Source: JBFWNZ01 sp050250795
GTDB taxonomy: Bacteria > Pseudomonadota > Alphaproteobacteria > UBA8366
Assembly: GCA_050250795.1 (NCBI GenBank)
Contig: JBFWNZ010000023.1
Span: 1-20,914, forward strand
DNA length: 20,914 nucleotides
Direction of reading: 5' to 3'
In this document: positions 1-7,905 of the stretch, piece after piece
How positions within the stretch are numbered: position 1 is the stretch's first letter
Layout: every line of letters begins with the position of its first letter
Made by a program: the position numbers and the translations under genes
Notes under the pieces: model-generated
Database searches by the model: none
What the model saw: the letters and a program-made list of their open reading frames with translations, nothing else
Told to the model about the DNA's origin: nothing

Positions 1-349
1 CAACCGTAAGCGGCTGATCGACGAGATACAGGCGATTCTCAAGCAGAAGCCGCGGGCCCACTGGCTCGCGCTGATGGAACGGAACAAGGTGCCGGCCGGC
101 CCGATCCAACGTATCGACGAGGTGGGCGCCGACCCGAATCTGGTCGAACGGGGATTCCTGTACCGTATCGACCAGGACGGCCTGCCCCCGATCCCCCAGA
201 TCAACACCGGCATCCAGGTGGACGGCCGGCCCAACGCCCCGCGCATCGCGCCGCCGCGCCTCGGTGCCCACACCGATACGGTGCTGAAATCCCTGCTTGG
301 CCGAAGCGAGGCCGACATTGCGGCGCTTCGTGCCGCGGGCGTGGTATGA
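1..349 (+). CDS. CaiB/BaiF family CoA-transferase, C-terminal part (5' truncated by window edge)
   Basis: The open frame enters from the left edge (first full codon at base 2) and ends in TGA at 347-349, giving about 115 C-terminal residues. The order seen is a helical segment (RLIDEIQAILKQK), then HWLALMERNKVPAGPIQRIDEV, then GFLYRIDQDG and a tail with KSLLGRSEADIAALRAAGVV. This matches the end of class III CoA-transferases, where 'VPAGPI' and a closing 'LG.s..eIa.Lra.GVi' are typical. These enzymes move CoA between a carboxylic acid and an acyl-CoA; some members are racemases. The catalytic Asp lies in the missing upstream part, so the substrate cannot be guessed. The stop overlaps an ATG (ATGA) and sits just before the acyl-CoA synthetase, so the two are probably one operon. 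The ATG at 74 is internal and is not the start. Confidence 0.85.
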   Translation, partial: NRKRLIDEIQAILKQKPRAHWLALMERNKVPAGPIQRIDEVGADPNLVERGFLYRIDQDGLPPIPQINTGIQVDGRPNAPRIAPPRLGAHTDTVLKSLLGRSEADIAALRAAGVV

Positions 350-357
350 GGCCGGCC

Positions 358-2016
358 ATGAGCATGAACACGGTCCTTACCCTTCACGACCCTGCCGAGG
401 CTCGCGGCTATTACGACCGCGGGCTGTGGCGGGACGAGACCTTCTACAGCCTGATGGCGAAGCATGCGGCGGAGCGGCCCGACGCCTTCGCCGTTCGCGA
501 CAGCAGCCGGCGCATCACCTGGGCCGACCTCAAGCGCCGCGTCGATGCCGCAGCCGATGCGATGGCCGATGCAGGCGTCGTCAAGGGCAACCGGGTCTCG
601 ATCTGGATGTCCAACCGCATCGAAAGCCTGGTCGCCTTCCTTGCCTGCGCCCGCAACGGCTACGTCTGCAACCCATCGCTGCACTTCAATTACACCACTG
701 AGGAAATCCTCGGCCTGCTCGACCGGATCAAGGCGCGCGCGCTGTTCGGCGAGGACGGCTACGGTGTCGATGCCGCCAAGCAGAACGCGCTGGCGCAGAT
801 CGCGAAACTGCCGGCCATGCGCCGCGTCTTCCGCCTGCCGCCGGAACGCGGGGGGACCGGCGACTTTCCGCAGCCTGCGGGTGCGGCGCACAGCAAGCCC
901 GACCCAAGCCCGGACAAGGTCTGCTATCTCGCCTTCACCTCGGGCACCACGGGCATGCCCAAGGCGGTCATGCATTCCGACAACACGTTGCTGGCCAACG
1001 CCCGAGACATGGTCCGCGACTGGGGCCACGGGCCGCACACGGTGCTGCTCAGCCTCAGCCCGCTCAGCCACCACATCGCCTGGGTGGCGGTTGCGCAGAT
1101 CCTGCTCTGCGGCGGCGAACTGGCACTGAACGACCCGCCCAAGGGGATGAAGCCGCTCGACTGGATCGTGGAGACGGGCGCCACCTATGTCATGGGCGTG
1201 CCGACCCACGCCATGGACATCCAGGCCGACCAGCAGGCGCGCGGCATGGCCCGTATCGGCAAGGTCGAGGTGTTCTACATGGCCGGCGCGCCGATCCCGC
1301 CGGTGGTCGCGGAGCGCTTCCTTCAGCAGGGAATCAAGCCGCAGAACGTCTACGGCATGACCGAGAACTCGTCGCACCAGTACACGGCGCCGAGCGACGA
1401 CCCTGCCACGATCTGCAACACCTGCGGCCGCGGCGGCTCGGGCTACGAGGTCCGCATCTTCGACCAGGACAATGCGGATATCGAGGTTCCGGCCGGCACT
1501 GTCGGGCAGATCGGCGGCCGCGGCGCCTGCCGCATGCTGGGCTATTTCGACAACCAGAACGCGACCGAGGGGTCATTCAACCGCGACGGATGGTTCCTGT
1601 CCGGCGATCTCGGCGTCCTCGACGAACGCGGCAACCTCGCCATCGTCGGCCGGCTCAAGGACATCATCATCCGCGGCGGCCACAACATCCATCCCAAGAA
1701 GATCGAAGACCTGTCGCACAAGCATGCCGATGTGGCCAAGGCCGCGGCTTTCGCCGTGCCGGACGAGCGGCTGGGCGAGCGGGTCTGCCTCGCCATCCTG
1801 CCCTCGGGTGCACGGCATCCCGACGCCGGAGAGATGCTGACGCATCTCTATACGCTCGGCCTGTCCAAATACGACATGCCCGAATTCTACATTGTCATGA
1901 ATGAGTTCCCGCTGACCGCCAGCGGGAAGATCCTGAAACGCGAACTTGCCGAATGGGCAAAAGACGGGCGCCTGAAGCCTGCGCCGTGCCGGTTCGCGGA
2001 GCCTGCGAAACCCTGA
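358..2016 (+). CDS. AMP-dependent acyl-CoA synthetase (ANL superfamily)
   Basis: This protein of 552 residues activates a carboxylic acid to its acyl-CoA through an acyl-adenylate. The P-loop-like motif A3, FTSGTTGMPKAVMH, is at about residues 193-206, with A5 YGMTE further on. The hinge/A8 segment GRLKDIIIRGGHNIHPKKIE and the C-terminal SGKILKREL, whose catalytic Lys is near residue 524, complete the family signature and full length. It is a short- or medium-chain/cyclic-acid type ligase rather than a FadD by eye, but the substrate is not deducible. I chose ATG 358 because GAGG lies six bases upstream; an ATG at 346 overlapping the previous stop (ATGA) would add four residues. It is followed by a crotonase after 13 bases, within a beta-oxidation-type operon. 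Confidence 0.9.
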   Translation: MSMNTVLTLHDPAEARGYYDRGLWRDETFYSLMAKHAAERPDAFAVRDSSRRITWADLKRRVDAAADAMADAGVVKGNRVSIWMSNRIESLVAFLACARNGYVCNPSLHFNYTTEEILGLLDRIKARALFGEDGYGVDAAKQNALAQIAKLPAMRRVFRLPPERGGTGDFPQPAGAAHSKPDPSPDKVCYLAFTSGTTGMPKAVMHSDNTLLANARDMVRDWGHGPHTVLLSLSPLSHHIAWVAVAQILLCGGELALNDPPKGMKPLDWIVETGATYVMGVPTHAMDIQADQQARGMARIGKVEVFYMAGAPIPPVVAERFLQQGIKPQNVYGMTENSSHQYTAPSDDPATICNTCGRGGSGYEVRIFDQDNADIEVPAGTVGQIGGRGACRMLGYFDNQNATEGSFNRDGWFLSGDLGVLDERGNLAIVGRLKDIIIRGGHNIHPKKIEDLSHKHADVAKAAAFAVPDERLGERVCLAILPSGARHPDAGEMLTHLYTLGLSKYDMPEFYIVMNEFPLTASGKILKRELAEWAKDGRLKPAPCRFAEPAKP

Positions 2017-2029
2017 GGAAGCACCGACA

Positions 2030-2800
2030 ATGATCATCGAACTCACCCGTCGCGACGAATTCGCCGTCATCACCATCAACCGCCCCGACCAGTTGAACGC
2101 GCTCAGCTTTCCGCTGGTCAAGGAACTGGGCCGCCTTCTCGACGAGGTGGAGGAATCCGACGCCCGCGCCCTGCTGTTCATCGGGACGGGCAGCAAATCC
2201 TTCTCGGCCGGCGCAGACATCAACGAGTTGCTGGGCAAGACGGCAACCGAGATGCGCACCAATATCGGCCGCGGCCAGACGACGTTCCTGCGCCTCGACA
2301 ACCTCAAGATTCCGTCGATCGCCGTCATCAACGGCTATGCCTTCGGCGGCGGTATGGAACTGGCCTGTTCCTGCACCTTCCGGCTCTGCACGCCGAACGC
2401 CAAGGTCGGCCTGCCCGAGATCAAGCTGGGCGCGATCCCCGGCTATGGCGGCACGCAGCGCCTGCCGCGCCTGATCGGGCAGACCCGCGCGCTCGAGATC
2501 ATCATGACCGGCCGCACGGTCGAGGCGCAGGAAGCGCTCGATATCGGTCTCGTCAGCCGGATCGTCGAAAGCGAGGACCCCATCGCCGGCGCGATGGAGT
2601 TCGCCCGCAGCTTCACCAAGTACAGCCTGCCGATCCTCTATTACACCCGCCGCGCGGTGCAGCGTGCCTTCGACCAGCCGGTCTCCGAGGGCATTCACAC
2701 CGAGATGGACCTCAACATGCTGGCCTTCGGTTCGGCCGACAACGCCGAGGGCGTTGCGGCATTCCTGGGCAAGCGCAAGCCGGAGTTCAAGGATGCCTGA
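2030..2800 (+). CDS. Enoyl-CoA hydratase/isomerase (crotonase family)
   Basis: This crotonase of 256 residues probably adds water to a 2-enoyl-CoA. The oxyanion-hole segment is SFSAGADI (about 58-64) with the second part FGGGMELA. Both catalytic glutamates of classical enoyl-CoA hydratase appear present: Glu110 (GGGME) and Glu130 (GLPEIKLG), 20 residues apart as in rat Glu144/Glu164, followed by PGYGGTQRLPRLIG. This supports real hydratase activity, unlike the second crotonase at 10976-11767. AGGAAG eight bases upstream supports the ATG at 2030. It overlaps the next gene by eight bases, so translation is probably coupled. Confidence 0.92.
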   Translation: MIIELTRRDEFAVITINRPDQLNALSFPLVKELGRLLDEVEESDARALLFIGTGSKSFSAGADINELLGKTATEMRTNIGRGQTTFLRLDNLKIPSIAVINGYAFGGGMELACSCTFRLCTPNAKVGLPEIKLGAIPGYGGTQRLPRLIGQTRALEIIMTGRTVEAQEALDIGLVSRIVESEDPIAGAMEFARSFTKYSLPILYYTRRAVQRAFDQPVSEGIHTEMDLNMLAFGSADNAEGVAAFLGKRKPEFKDA

Positions 2801-3518
2801 AGGCGCTATCGCGGTCACAGGGGCCAGCCGCGGCATCGGCAAGGCCATCGCAGCGGAACTCGCACGCCGCGGCTATGCCGTCGGCTGCCTGTCGCGCAGC
2901 GGCGGACTGCCGGACGGCGTGGACGGCCAATTGATCGAGATCAAGTGCGACGTCACCGATGAGGTCAGCCTGCGCGACGGGTTCGCGCGGCTGGCCGACG
3001 CGGCCGGCGGGCTGATCGGTCTGGTCAACAACGCCGGCATCCATAAGCAGCGCAAGACCGCCGAGCTTCCGACCGCGGAGTTCGAGGAGATCATGGCGAT
3101 CAACAGCACCGCGATCTTCGTCGCGGCGCGCGAAGCCTATCCGCATATGGTCAAGTCGGGCGGCGGCCGGATCGTCAATATCGGCTCGTTCTTCGGCAAG
3201 CTGGGCGTGTCGCGCAACCTTGCCTATTGCACCTCCAAGGCTGCGGTTGAAGCGATCACCCGCTGCCTTGCCGTCGAATGGGCGCGCGACAATATCTCCG
3301 TCGTCAATCTGGCGCCCGGATACATCCTGACCGACATCAATGCCAAGGACATGGAAGACCCGAAGTTCAGCCAGTGGCTGGCCGGCCGGGTGCCCATGCG
3401 GCGCATCGGACAGGCCGACGAGGTTGCGCGCATGGTCGCCTCGTTCTATTCCGAGAACGTCGCCTATCTGACCGGCGGCACGATCTATCTCGACGGCGGC
3501 CAGGGCATTGCCCTCTGA
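2793..3518 (+). CDS. Short-chain dehydrogenase/reductase (FabG-like 3-hydroxyacyl-CoA dehydrogenase or oxoacyl reductase)
   Basis: Classical SDR of 241 residues. The dinucleotide-binding TGASRGIG is at 9-16, NNAG at 79-82, and the catalytic Ser132, Tyr145 and Lys149 are spaced as in FabG (S-x12-Y-x3-K). The C-terminus (YLTGGTIYLDGGQGIAL) is typical of 3-oxoacyl-reductase relatives. In this context it most likely oxidises the 3-hydroxyacyl-CoA made by the upstream hydratase; that is inference, since SDR sequence predicts substrate poorly. A longer open frame extends upstream to 2664, but that part lies in the hydratase gene in another frame. ATG 2793 is preceded by GGAG at a spacing of seven and puts the Rossmann motif at the correct distance from the N-terminus. 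Confidence 0.9.
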   Translation: MPEGAIAVTGASRGIGKAIAAELARRGYAVGCLSRSGGLPDGVDGQLIEIKCDVTDEVSLRDGFARLADAAGGLIGLVNNAGIHKQRKTAELPTAEFEEIMAINSTAIFVAAREAYPHMVKSGGGRIVNIGSFFGKLGVSRNLAYCTSKAAVEAITRCLAVEWARDNISVVNLAPGYILTDINAKDMEDPKFSQWLAGRVPMRRIGQADEVARMVASFYSENVAYLTGGTIYLDGGQGIAL

Positions 3519-3536
3519 CGCCGCAAGGGAGCATTC

Positions 3537-4703
3537 ATGAAGCTGTTCGAACATCTTGAGGCCACGCTGGAACTGCCCGAGCACGAGGCGATGCTGGTCG
3601 AAAGCGTGCGCGCCCTTTGCCGCGACAAGATCGCGCCGCGCGCCGCCGATTACGACCGCGACGCCAAGTTCCCCTGGGAGAACATCGAGGACATCAATGC
3701 CCTCGGCCTGAACGCCATGTTCATTCCCGAGGAGTATGGCGGCGCCGGCATGTCCTATGCCGCCTATCTGGAATGCGTGCGCGAGATCAGCAAGGCCTGC
3801 GCCTCGACCGGCATCATCTGGGCAACCAACTTCCACGCCGTGAAGCCCATCGTCGACCTCGGCACGCATGAGCAGAAGGAACGCTTCCTGCCCAAGGTCG
3901 CGGAAGGCGCGATGGCCTCGCTCTGCATCACCGAGCCGACGGCCGGGTCCGACGCGACCGGCATGCGCACCCGGTTCACGCCCGATGGCGACGACATCAT
4001 CGTCGACGGCGGCAAGATATTCATCAGCAACGGCGACGTGTCGTCGGTCTTCCTGCTGTTCGGCAAGTGGAGCGAGATCGACGACGACAAGAAGTCGATC
4101 TCGGTGCTGGTGTTCGAGAAGGAGGCGCCCGGGTTCAGCGTCGGCCGCAAGGAAGACAAGATGGGCCACCGCGCGGCCTCCACGGTCGCCATCAATTTCG
4201 ACCAGATGCGCGTGCCGCGGGCCAATCTGATCGGCAAACCCGGCGAGGGTTTGAAAATCCTGCTCGCCTCGCTGAACAAATCGCGCCCCTCGGTCGCGGC
4301 CCAGGCGCTGGGCATCGCGCGCGCCGCCTTCGAGGACTCGGTCGCCTATATCAACGAGCGCAAGCAGGGCGGCCGCAAGATCATCGACTTCCAGGGCATC
4401 CAGTTCATGGTCGCCGACATGGCGACCGACCTCGCGCTGTGCGAGGCATGGTTGTGGCATGTCGCGCGGATGGTGGATGGCGGCGCAGCCGATTTCTCGG
4501 TGGAATCCTCGCTGCTCAAGATGCGCGCCTCGGACGTCGCGGTGCGCATCGCGACCGACGCGGTGCAGCTTCATGGCGGCTATGGCTACACTAAGGATTT
4601 CCGGGTGGAGCGCCTGTTCCGCGATGCCAAGCTGACGCAGATCTGGGAAGGCACGAACCAGATTCACCGCCAGTATATCGGCCGCACCTTCCTCACCCGC
4701 TGA
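3537..4703 (+). CDS. Acyl-CoA dehydrogenase (FAD)
   Basis: Full-length acyl-CoA dehydrogenase of 388 residues, which oxidises the alpha-beta bond of an acyl-CoA and passes electrons to ETF. It has the helical N-terminal domain, the FAD-binding beta-domain signature LCITEPTAGSDATGMRT, the PRANLIGKPGEGLKILL hinge, and the C-terminal WEGTNQIHRQYIGR. Glu371 in WEGT is at the place of the catalytic base of short/medium-chain dehydrogenases. The start is supported by AAGGGAG a few bases upstream of ATG 3537, 18 bases after the SDR stop. It supplies the first oxidation step that the neighbouring hydratase and SDR need. Chain length or branching preference cannot be read from the sequence. Confidence 0.94.
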   Translation: MKLFEHLEATLELPEHEAMLVESVRALCRDKIAPRAADYDRDAKFPWENIEDINALGLNAMFIPEEYGGAGMSYAAYLECVREISKACASTGIIWATNFHAVKPIVDLGTHEQKERFLPKVAEGAMASLCITEPTAGSDATGMRTRFTPDGDDIIVDGGKIFISNGDVSSVFLLFGKWSEIDDDKKSISVLVFEKEAPGFSVGRKEDKMGHRAASTVAINFDQMRVPRANLIGKPGEGLKILLASLNKSRPSVAAQALGIARAAFEDSVAYINERKQGGRKIIDFQGIQFMVADMATDLALCEAWLWHVARMVDGGAADFSVESSLLKMRASDVAVRIATDAVQLHGGYGYTKDFRVERLFRDAKLTQIWEGTNQIHRQYIGRTFLTR

Positions 4704-4715
4704 GGCAAACGGACG

Positions 4716-5120
4716 ATGGCCGAGCGCGATCCGGACCGCGTGGAGACGGGCACCTTTCATCAGGTGCTGGGCTATGAGGTCACGGCCTGGCGCGAGGGCT
4801 ATGCCTGCTACGAGATGCCGATCCAGCCGCATCACCTGAACCGGCAGGGCACGCTGCATGGCGGCGTGCTGTCGGCGATCATGGATGCGGTCGGCATGTC
4901 GGCGGCGACCTGGACACCGGAAGGACCGCGCCGGGCCATGACGCTCAGCCTGTCCTGCAGCTTCGTCGCGGCCATCGAGACGGGCACGGTCAAGGCCGAG
5001 GCCTGGCTCACCGGCGGCGGGCGCTCGACCTTCTTCGCCGAGATGAAGGCGAGCGAGGCCGGGACCGGACGCCTTCTGGCGACCGCCCAGGGCGTGTTCC
5101 GTTACGCGAAGAGGACATAA
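4716..5120 (+). CDS. PaaI-family hotdog thioesterase
   Basis: Small hotdog-fold protein of 134 residues. The segment HHLNRQGTLHGGVLSAIMDAVG contains the family's Asn42, the HGG turn (48-50) and the acidic Asp57 on the central helix, which fit the PaaI/YbdB-type acyl-CoA thioesterases. It probably hydrolyses a stalled or end-product acyl-CoA and releases CoA. It lies 12 bases after the acyl-CoA dehydrogenase with a GAGG in the junction, so it is the last gene of the first run of the operon; a 150-base gap with two hairpins follows. Confidence 0.85.
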   Translation: MAERDPDRVETGTFHQVLGYEVTAWREGYACYEMPIQPHHLNRQGTLHGGVLSAIMDAVGMSAATWTPEGPRRAMTLSLSCSFVAAIETGTVKAEAWLTGGGRSTFFAEMKASEAGTGRLLATAQGVFRYAKRT

Positions 5121-5140
5121 GGGGGCACCGCCCCATTCCG

Positions 5141-5169
5141 CCTCATCCTGGGCCTGACGAAGGATGAGG
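5141..5169. repeat. REP-like palindrome, copy 1
   Basis: A perfect 9-bp stem (CCTCATCCT at 5141-5149, AGGATGAGG at 5161-5169) with an 11-base loop GGGCCTGACGA, lying 20 bases after the thioesterase stop. Palindromes of this kind are scattered between genes in many alphaproteobacterial genomes. In the mRNA it would form a hairpin that could protect the 3' end or attenuate read-through. A near copy in inverted orientation lies at 5191-5217. Confidence 0.75.
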
Positions 5170-5190
5170 CAGGCACGAAAGACCGAGCCG

Positions 5191-5217
5191 CTCATGCTTC
5201 GTCAGGCTCAGCATGAG
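5191..5217. repeat. REP-like palindrome, copy 2 (inverted relative to copy 1)
   Basis: An 8-bp perfect stem (CTCATGCT 5191-5198, AGCATGAG 5210-5217) around an 11-base loop TCGTCAGGCTC. Its reverse complement matches copy 1 except at three bases. Two of those are the two sides of one stem pair (C-G changed to G-C) and the third is in the loop. Copies 1 and 2 can also pair with each other, as in bacterial interspersed mosaic elements. Confidence 0.75.
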
Positions 5218-5270
5218 GGGATTGAGCATCTCGCCCCAGGGCGAGCGACCTAGAAGGGGACCGACCGACC

Positions 5271-6398
5271 ATGCCGTTGCAGCCGCTCAAGGGAATCCGG
5301 GTGCTCGACTTCACGACCCTGCTGCCGGGACCGATGGCGGCGCTGATCATGGCCGAGGCGGGCGCCGAGGTGATCAAGATCGAGCGCCCGGGCAGCGGCG
5401 AGGACATGCGGCACTACGATCCGCCCTTCGCCGATGACAGCGTCAACTTCGCGCTCTTGAACCGCGGCAAGAAGAGCATCGCCGTCGATCTCAAGGACAA
5501 GGCCGCGGTCGAGAAGGTGAAGAAGCTGGTCGCCACCGCCGACGTCGTGCTGGAACAGTTCCGGCCGGGCGTCATGGACCGGTTGGGCCTCGGCTACGAC
5601 GCGCTCAAGGCTGTGAATCCAAAGATCGTCTACTGCGCCATTACCGGCTACGGCCAGGACGGGCCCAAGGCGATGGTCGCCGCGCACGACATGAACTATA
5701 TCGGCGACACCGGCATGCTCAGCCTGTCCACCGGCGCCGACGGCGCGCCGATTCCGCCGCCCGGCCTCATCGCCGATATCGGCGCCGGTACCATGCCCAC
5801 CGTCATCAACGTGCTGCTGGGCCTCCAGCATGCGCAGCGCACCGGCGAGGGCTGCTATCTCGACATCGCCATGACGGACGGTCTGTGGGCCTGGGAATAC
5901 TGGGCGATGGGCCGCACCGAGCATACCGGCGTGGAGCCGAAGCCCGGCGGCGAACTCGTCACCGGCGGCACGCCCCGCTATCGCCTCTATCGCACCAAAG
6001 ACGACCGCTTCGTCGCCGCCGCACCGATCGAGCAGAAATTCTGGGAGAATTTCTGCGCGTTGATCGGCCTGCCGGATACCCTGCGCGACGACAGCCGCGA
6101 CCCGGCTGCCACCACCCAGGGCATCGCCGGCATCATCGCGACCAAGACCGCGGCCGAATGGGATGCGCTGTTCGCCGGCAAGGATCTGTGCTGCTCCATC
6201 GTGCGGACGATGAAGGAAGCCATGTCCGACCCGCATTTCAAGGCGCGCGGCCTGTTCGACAACCGCGTCTCCGCCGGGCCGGGTCAGGCAAGCCTGACCG
6301 CCCTGCCCCTTCCGCTGGCGCCCGTGTTCAAGGAACGCGGCACGACCAAGCCCTATCCCAAGCTGGGCGACGCCAACGCCCTGCTCGACGAGGTCTAG
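5271..6398 (+). CDS. CaiB/BaiF family CoA-transferase, 2-methylacyl-CoA racemase-like
   Basis: Complete protein of 375 residues. The N-terminus LKGIRVLDFTTLLPGPMAA is followed by EQFRPGVMDRLGLGYDAL, ITGYGQDGP and AHDMNYIGDTG, in which Asp140 is at the place of the catalytic aspartate. The HDMNYI form, rather than the usual formyl-CoA/carnitine-type sequence, resembles the GHDINY motif of alpha-methylacyl-CoA racemases. The later segment DDRFVAAAPIEQKFWENF also fits that branch. The racemase glutamate, as I recall it from the mycobacterial enzyme, would align with an Arg in PRYRLYRT, so racemase function is uncertain. It could act either as a CoA-transferase or as an epimerase of a 2-methyl-branched acyl-CoA. 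AAGGGGA lies some 12 bases upstream of the ATG; the next gene starts three bases after the stop. Confidence 0.88.
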   Translation: MPLQPLKGIRVLDFTTLLPGPMAALIMAEAGAEVIKIERPGSGEDMRHYDPPFADDSVNFALLNRGKKSIAVDLKDKAAVEKVKKLVATADVVLEQFRPGVMDRLGLGYDALKAVNPKIVYCAITGYGQDGPKAMVAAHDMNYIGDTGMLSLSTGADGAPIPPPGLIADIGAGTMPTVINVLLGLQHAQRTGEGCYLDIAMTDGLWAWEYWAMGRTEHTGVEPKPGGELVTGGTPRYRLYRTKDDRFVAAAPIEQKFWENFCALIGLPDTLRDDSRDPAATTQGIAGIIATKTAAEWDALFAGKDLCCSIVRTMKEAMSDPHFKARGLFDNRVSAGPGQASLTALPLPLAPVFKERGTTKPYPKLGDANALLDEV

Positions 6399-6401
6399 GA
6401 C

Positions 6402-7388
6402 ATGCGTGCCGTCGTCGTCGAAGCCTTCGGCCCGCCCGAGGTCTGCACGCTGCGCAACCTGCCCGATCCCGTGCCGGGACCGGGCGAGGTGCTGATCGAT
6501 GTCCGCGCCTGCGGCGTGAACTATCCCGACCTGCTGGTCATCGACGGCAGCTACCAGTTCAAGCCCGACCTGCCCTTTACCCCCGGCAAGGAGGCGGCGG
6601 GCGACGTGGCCGCATTGGGCGCGGGCGTGACCTCGCTCAAGACCGGCGACCGCGTGATGGTGCAGGTGGAGCGCGGCGCCTTCGCCGAGAAGATCGTGGC
6701 CAAGGCGGAACAGTGCTTCGTCATGCCCGATGCGATGGACTATCCGACCGGCGCCTCGATGGGCCTCGTCTACCAGACGGCATGGTTCGCATTGACCGAA
6801 CGGGCCGGCCTCAAGGCCGGCGACTATGTCTTCGTCTCGGGCGCGACCGGCGGCGTCGGGCTCGCCGCGCTCCAGATCGCCAAGGCGCTGGGTGCCGTCA
6901 CGCTGGCCGGCGTCGCAAGTCCTGCCAAGGCGGCCGCCATCCGGGCCGCCGGTGCCGACCACGTCATCGACCTTGCCGCCCCGGACCTGCGGGACTCCCT
7001 GCGCGCCCAGGTGCAGAAGGCGACCGGCGGCCATGGCGCCGACATCTTCATCGATCCCGTGGGCGGCGACGTGTTCGATGCCGGCCTGCGCGCGCTCGCC
7101 TGGCGCGGCCGGGCCGTCGTCGTGGGCTTCGCCGCCGGACGCATCCCGACGATCAAGGCCAACTACCTGCTGGTGAAGAATATCGGCGTGTCCGGCCTGC
7201 AATGGTCCGACTATCGCGACCGCACGCCCGATTGGATGCAGGAAGCCCAGGCCGCGATGTTCCGCCTGTTCACCGAGGGCAGGCTGACTCCGCTGGTCAG
7301 CCGCGCCTATCCGCTGGCCCAGGTCGCGGACGCGCTCAACCTGATCCGCGACCGCAAGGTCGAAGGCAAGGTGGTGCTGACGACCTGA
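6402..7388 (+). CDS. NADPH:quinone oxidoreductase-like MDR protein (zinc-free)
   Basis: Medium-chain dehydrogenase/reductase of 328 residues. The GroES-like N-terminal domain (CGVNYPDLLVIDGSY) has no zinc-binding Cys/His set. The Rossmann domain carries the NADPH motif SGATGGVGLAALQIAKALGA (ATGGVG at 148-153) of the quinone-oxidoreductase group. Such proteins reduce quinones or activated enones, including some enoyl-CoA double bonds, with NADPH. Located between a CoA-transferase and a hydratase, it may reduce a conjugated double bond in an acyl-CoA intermediate; this is inference. Only three bases separate it from the upstream stop, with GAGG inside the preceding gene at a good spacing. Confidence 0.88.
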   Translation: MRAVVVEAFGPPEVCTLRNLPDPVPGPGEVLIDVRACGVNYPDLLVIDGSYQFKPDLPFTPGKEAAGDVAALGAGVTSLKTGDRVMVQVERGAFAEKIVAKAEQCFVMPDAMDYPTGASMGLVYQTAWFALTERAGLKAGDYVFVSGATGGVGLAALQIAKALGAVTLAGVASPAKAAAIRAAGADHVIDLAAPDLRDSLRAQVQKATGGHGADIFIDPVGGDVFDAGLRALAWRGRAVVVGFAAGRIPTIKANYLLVKNIGVSGLQWSDYRDRTPDWMQEAQAAMFRLFTEGRLTPLVSRAYPLAQVADALNLIRDRKVEGKVVLTT

Positions 7389-7418
7389 TCCGACCAGTTC
7401 TTCGACCGGAGAGATTGT

Positions 7419-7886
7419 ATGACCGATGCCAAGCCCCGCGGCCTCTATTTCGAGGATTTCGAGGTCGGAATGCAGTTCCGCACCCCCGCCCGTACCCTCA
7501 CCCAGGCCGATATCGTGAATTTCGCCTGCCTGTCCGGCGACTTCAACGAGGTGCACTGCAACTGGGAATACGCCAAGACCACCCAGTTCGGGCAGCCCGT
7601 CGTCCATGGTCCGCTGGTCTATGCGGTCGCCGGCGGCCTGCAATATGCCAGCGGCATCAACGACGGCACCCTGCTCGCCCTCATGGGCATCGACAAATGG
7701 CGGATGCTGAAGCCGGTGTTCCACGGCGACACCATCCACATGGTCCAGACCGTTCTGGCGACCAAGGAAACCAGCCGTCCGGACCGGGGCATCGTCACGC
7801 TGCGCCGCGACATCCGCAACCAGCGCGACGAGACCGCGCAGGAGATGGAGGCGACGCTCATGTACCGGCGCCGGCCCCCCTCCTGA
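7419..7886 (+). CDS. MaoC-like hydratase (hotdog fold)
   Basis: This protein of 155 residues has the R-specific hydratase motif: Asp41-x4-His46 in SGDFNEVHCNWEYA, followed by FGQPVVHGPL, the oxyanion-side loop of MaoC/PhaJ proteins. It probably hydrates a 2-enoyl-CoA with stereochemistry opposite to the crotonase at 2030-2800, or acts on a bulky or mesaconyl-like substrate. GGAGAG seven bases upstream supports ATG 7419. It is the last gene of the plus-strand cluster and is separated by only 19 bases from the stop of the convergent rhodanese-like gene; I see no clear terminator in that gap. Confidence 0.88.
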   Translation: MTDAKPRGLYFEDFEVGMQFRTPARTLTQADIVNFACLSGDFNEVHCNWEYAKTTQFGQPVVHGPLVYAVAGGLQYASGINDGTLLALMGIDKWRMLKPVFHGDTIHMVQTVLATKETSRPDRGIVTLRRDIRNQRDETAQEMEATLMYRRRPPS

Positions 7887-7905
7887 CCGCTTGGCCGCCC
7901 GCGAT

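Noticed and set aside
2787..5195. Very long minus-strand open frame (about 800 codons) opposite the SDR, acyl-CoA dehydrogenase and thioesterase genes
   Set aside because: It lies antisense to three genes with clear family motifs, its translation is low-complexity (Ala, Arg, Gly, His, Asp rich) and it has no recognisable domain. GC-rich codon bias explains it.
5250..7739. Long minus-strand open frame (about 830 codons) opposite the CoA-transferase, MDR and MaoC genes
   Set aside because: Same reasoning: an antisense shadow of convincing plus-strand genes, with no domain signature.
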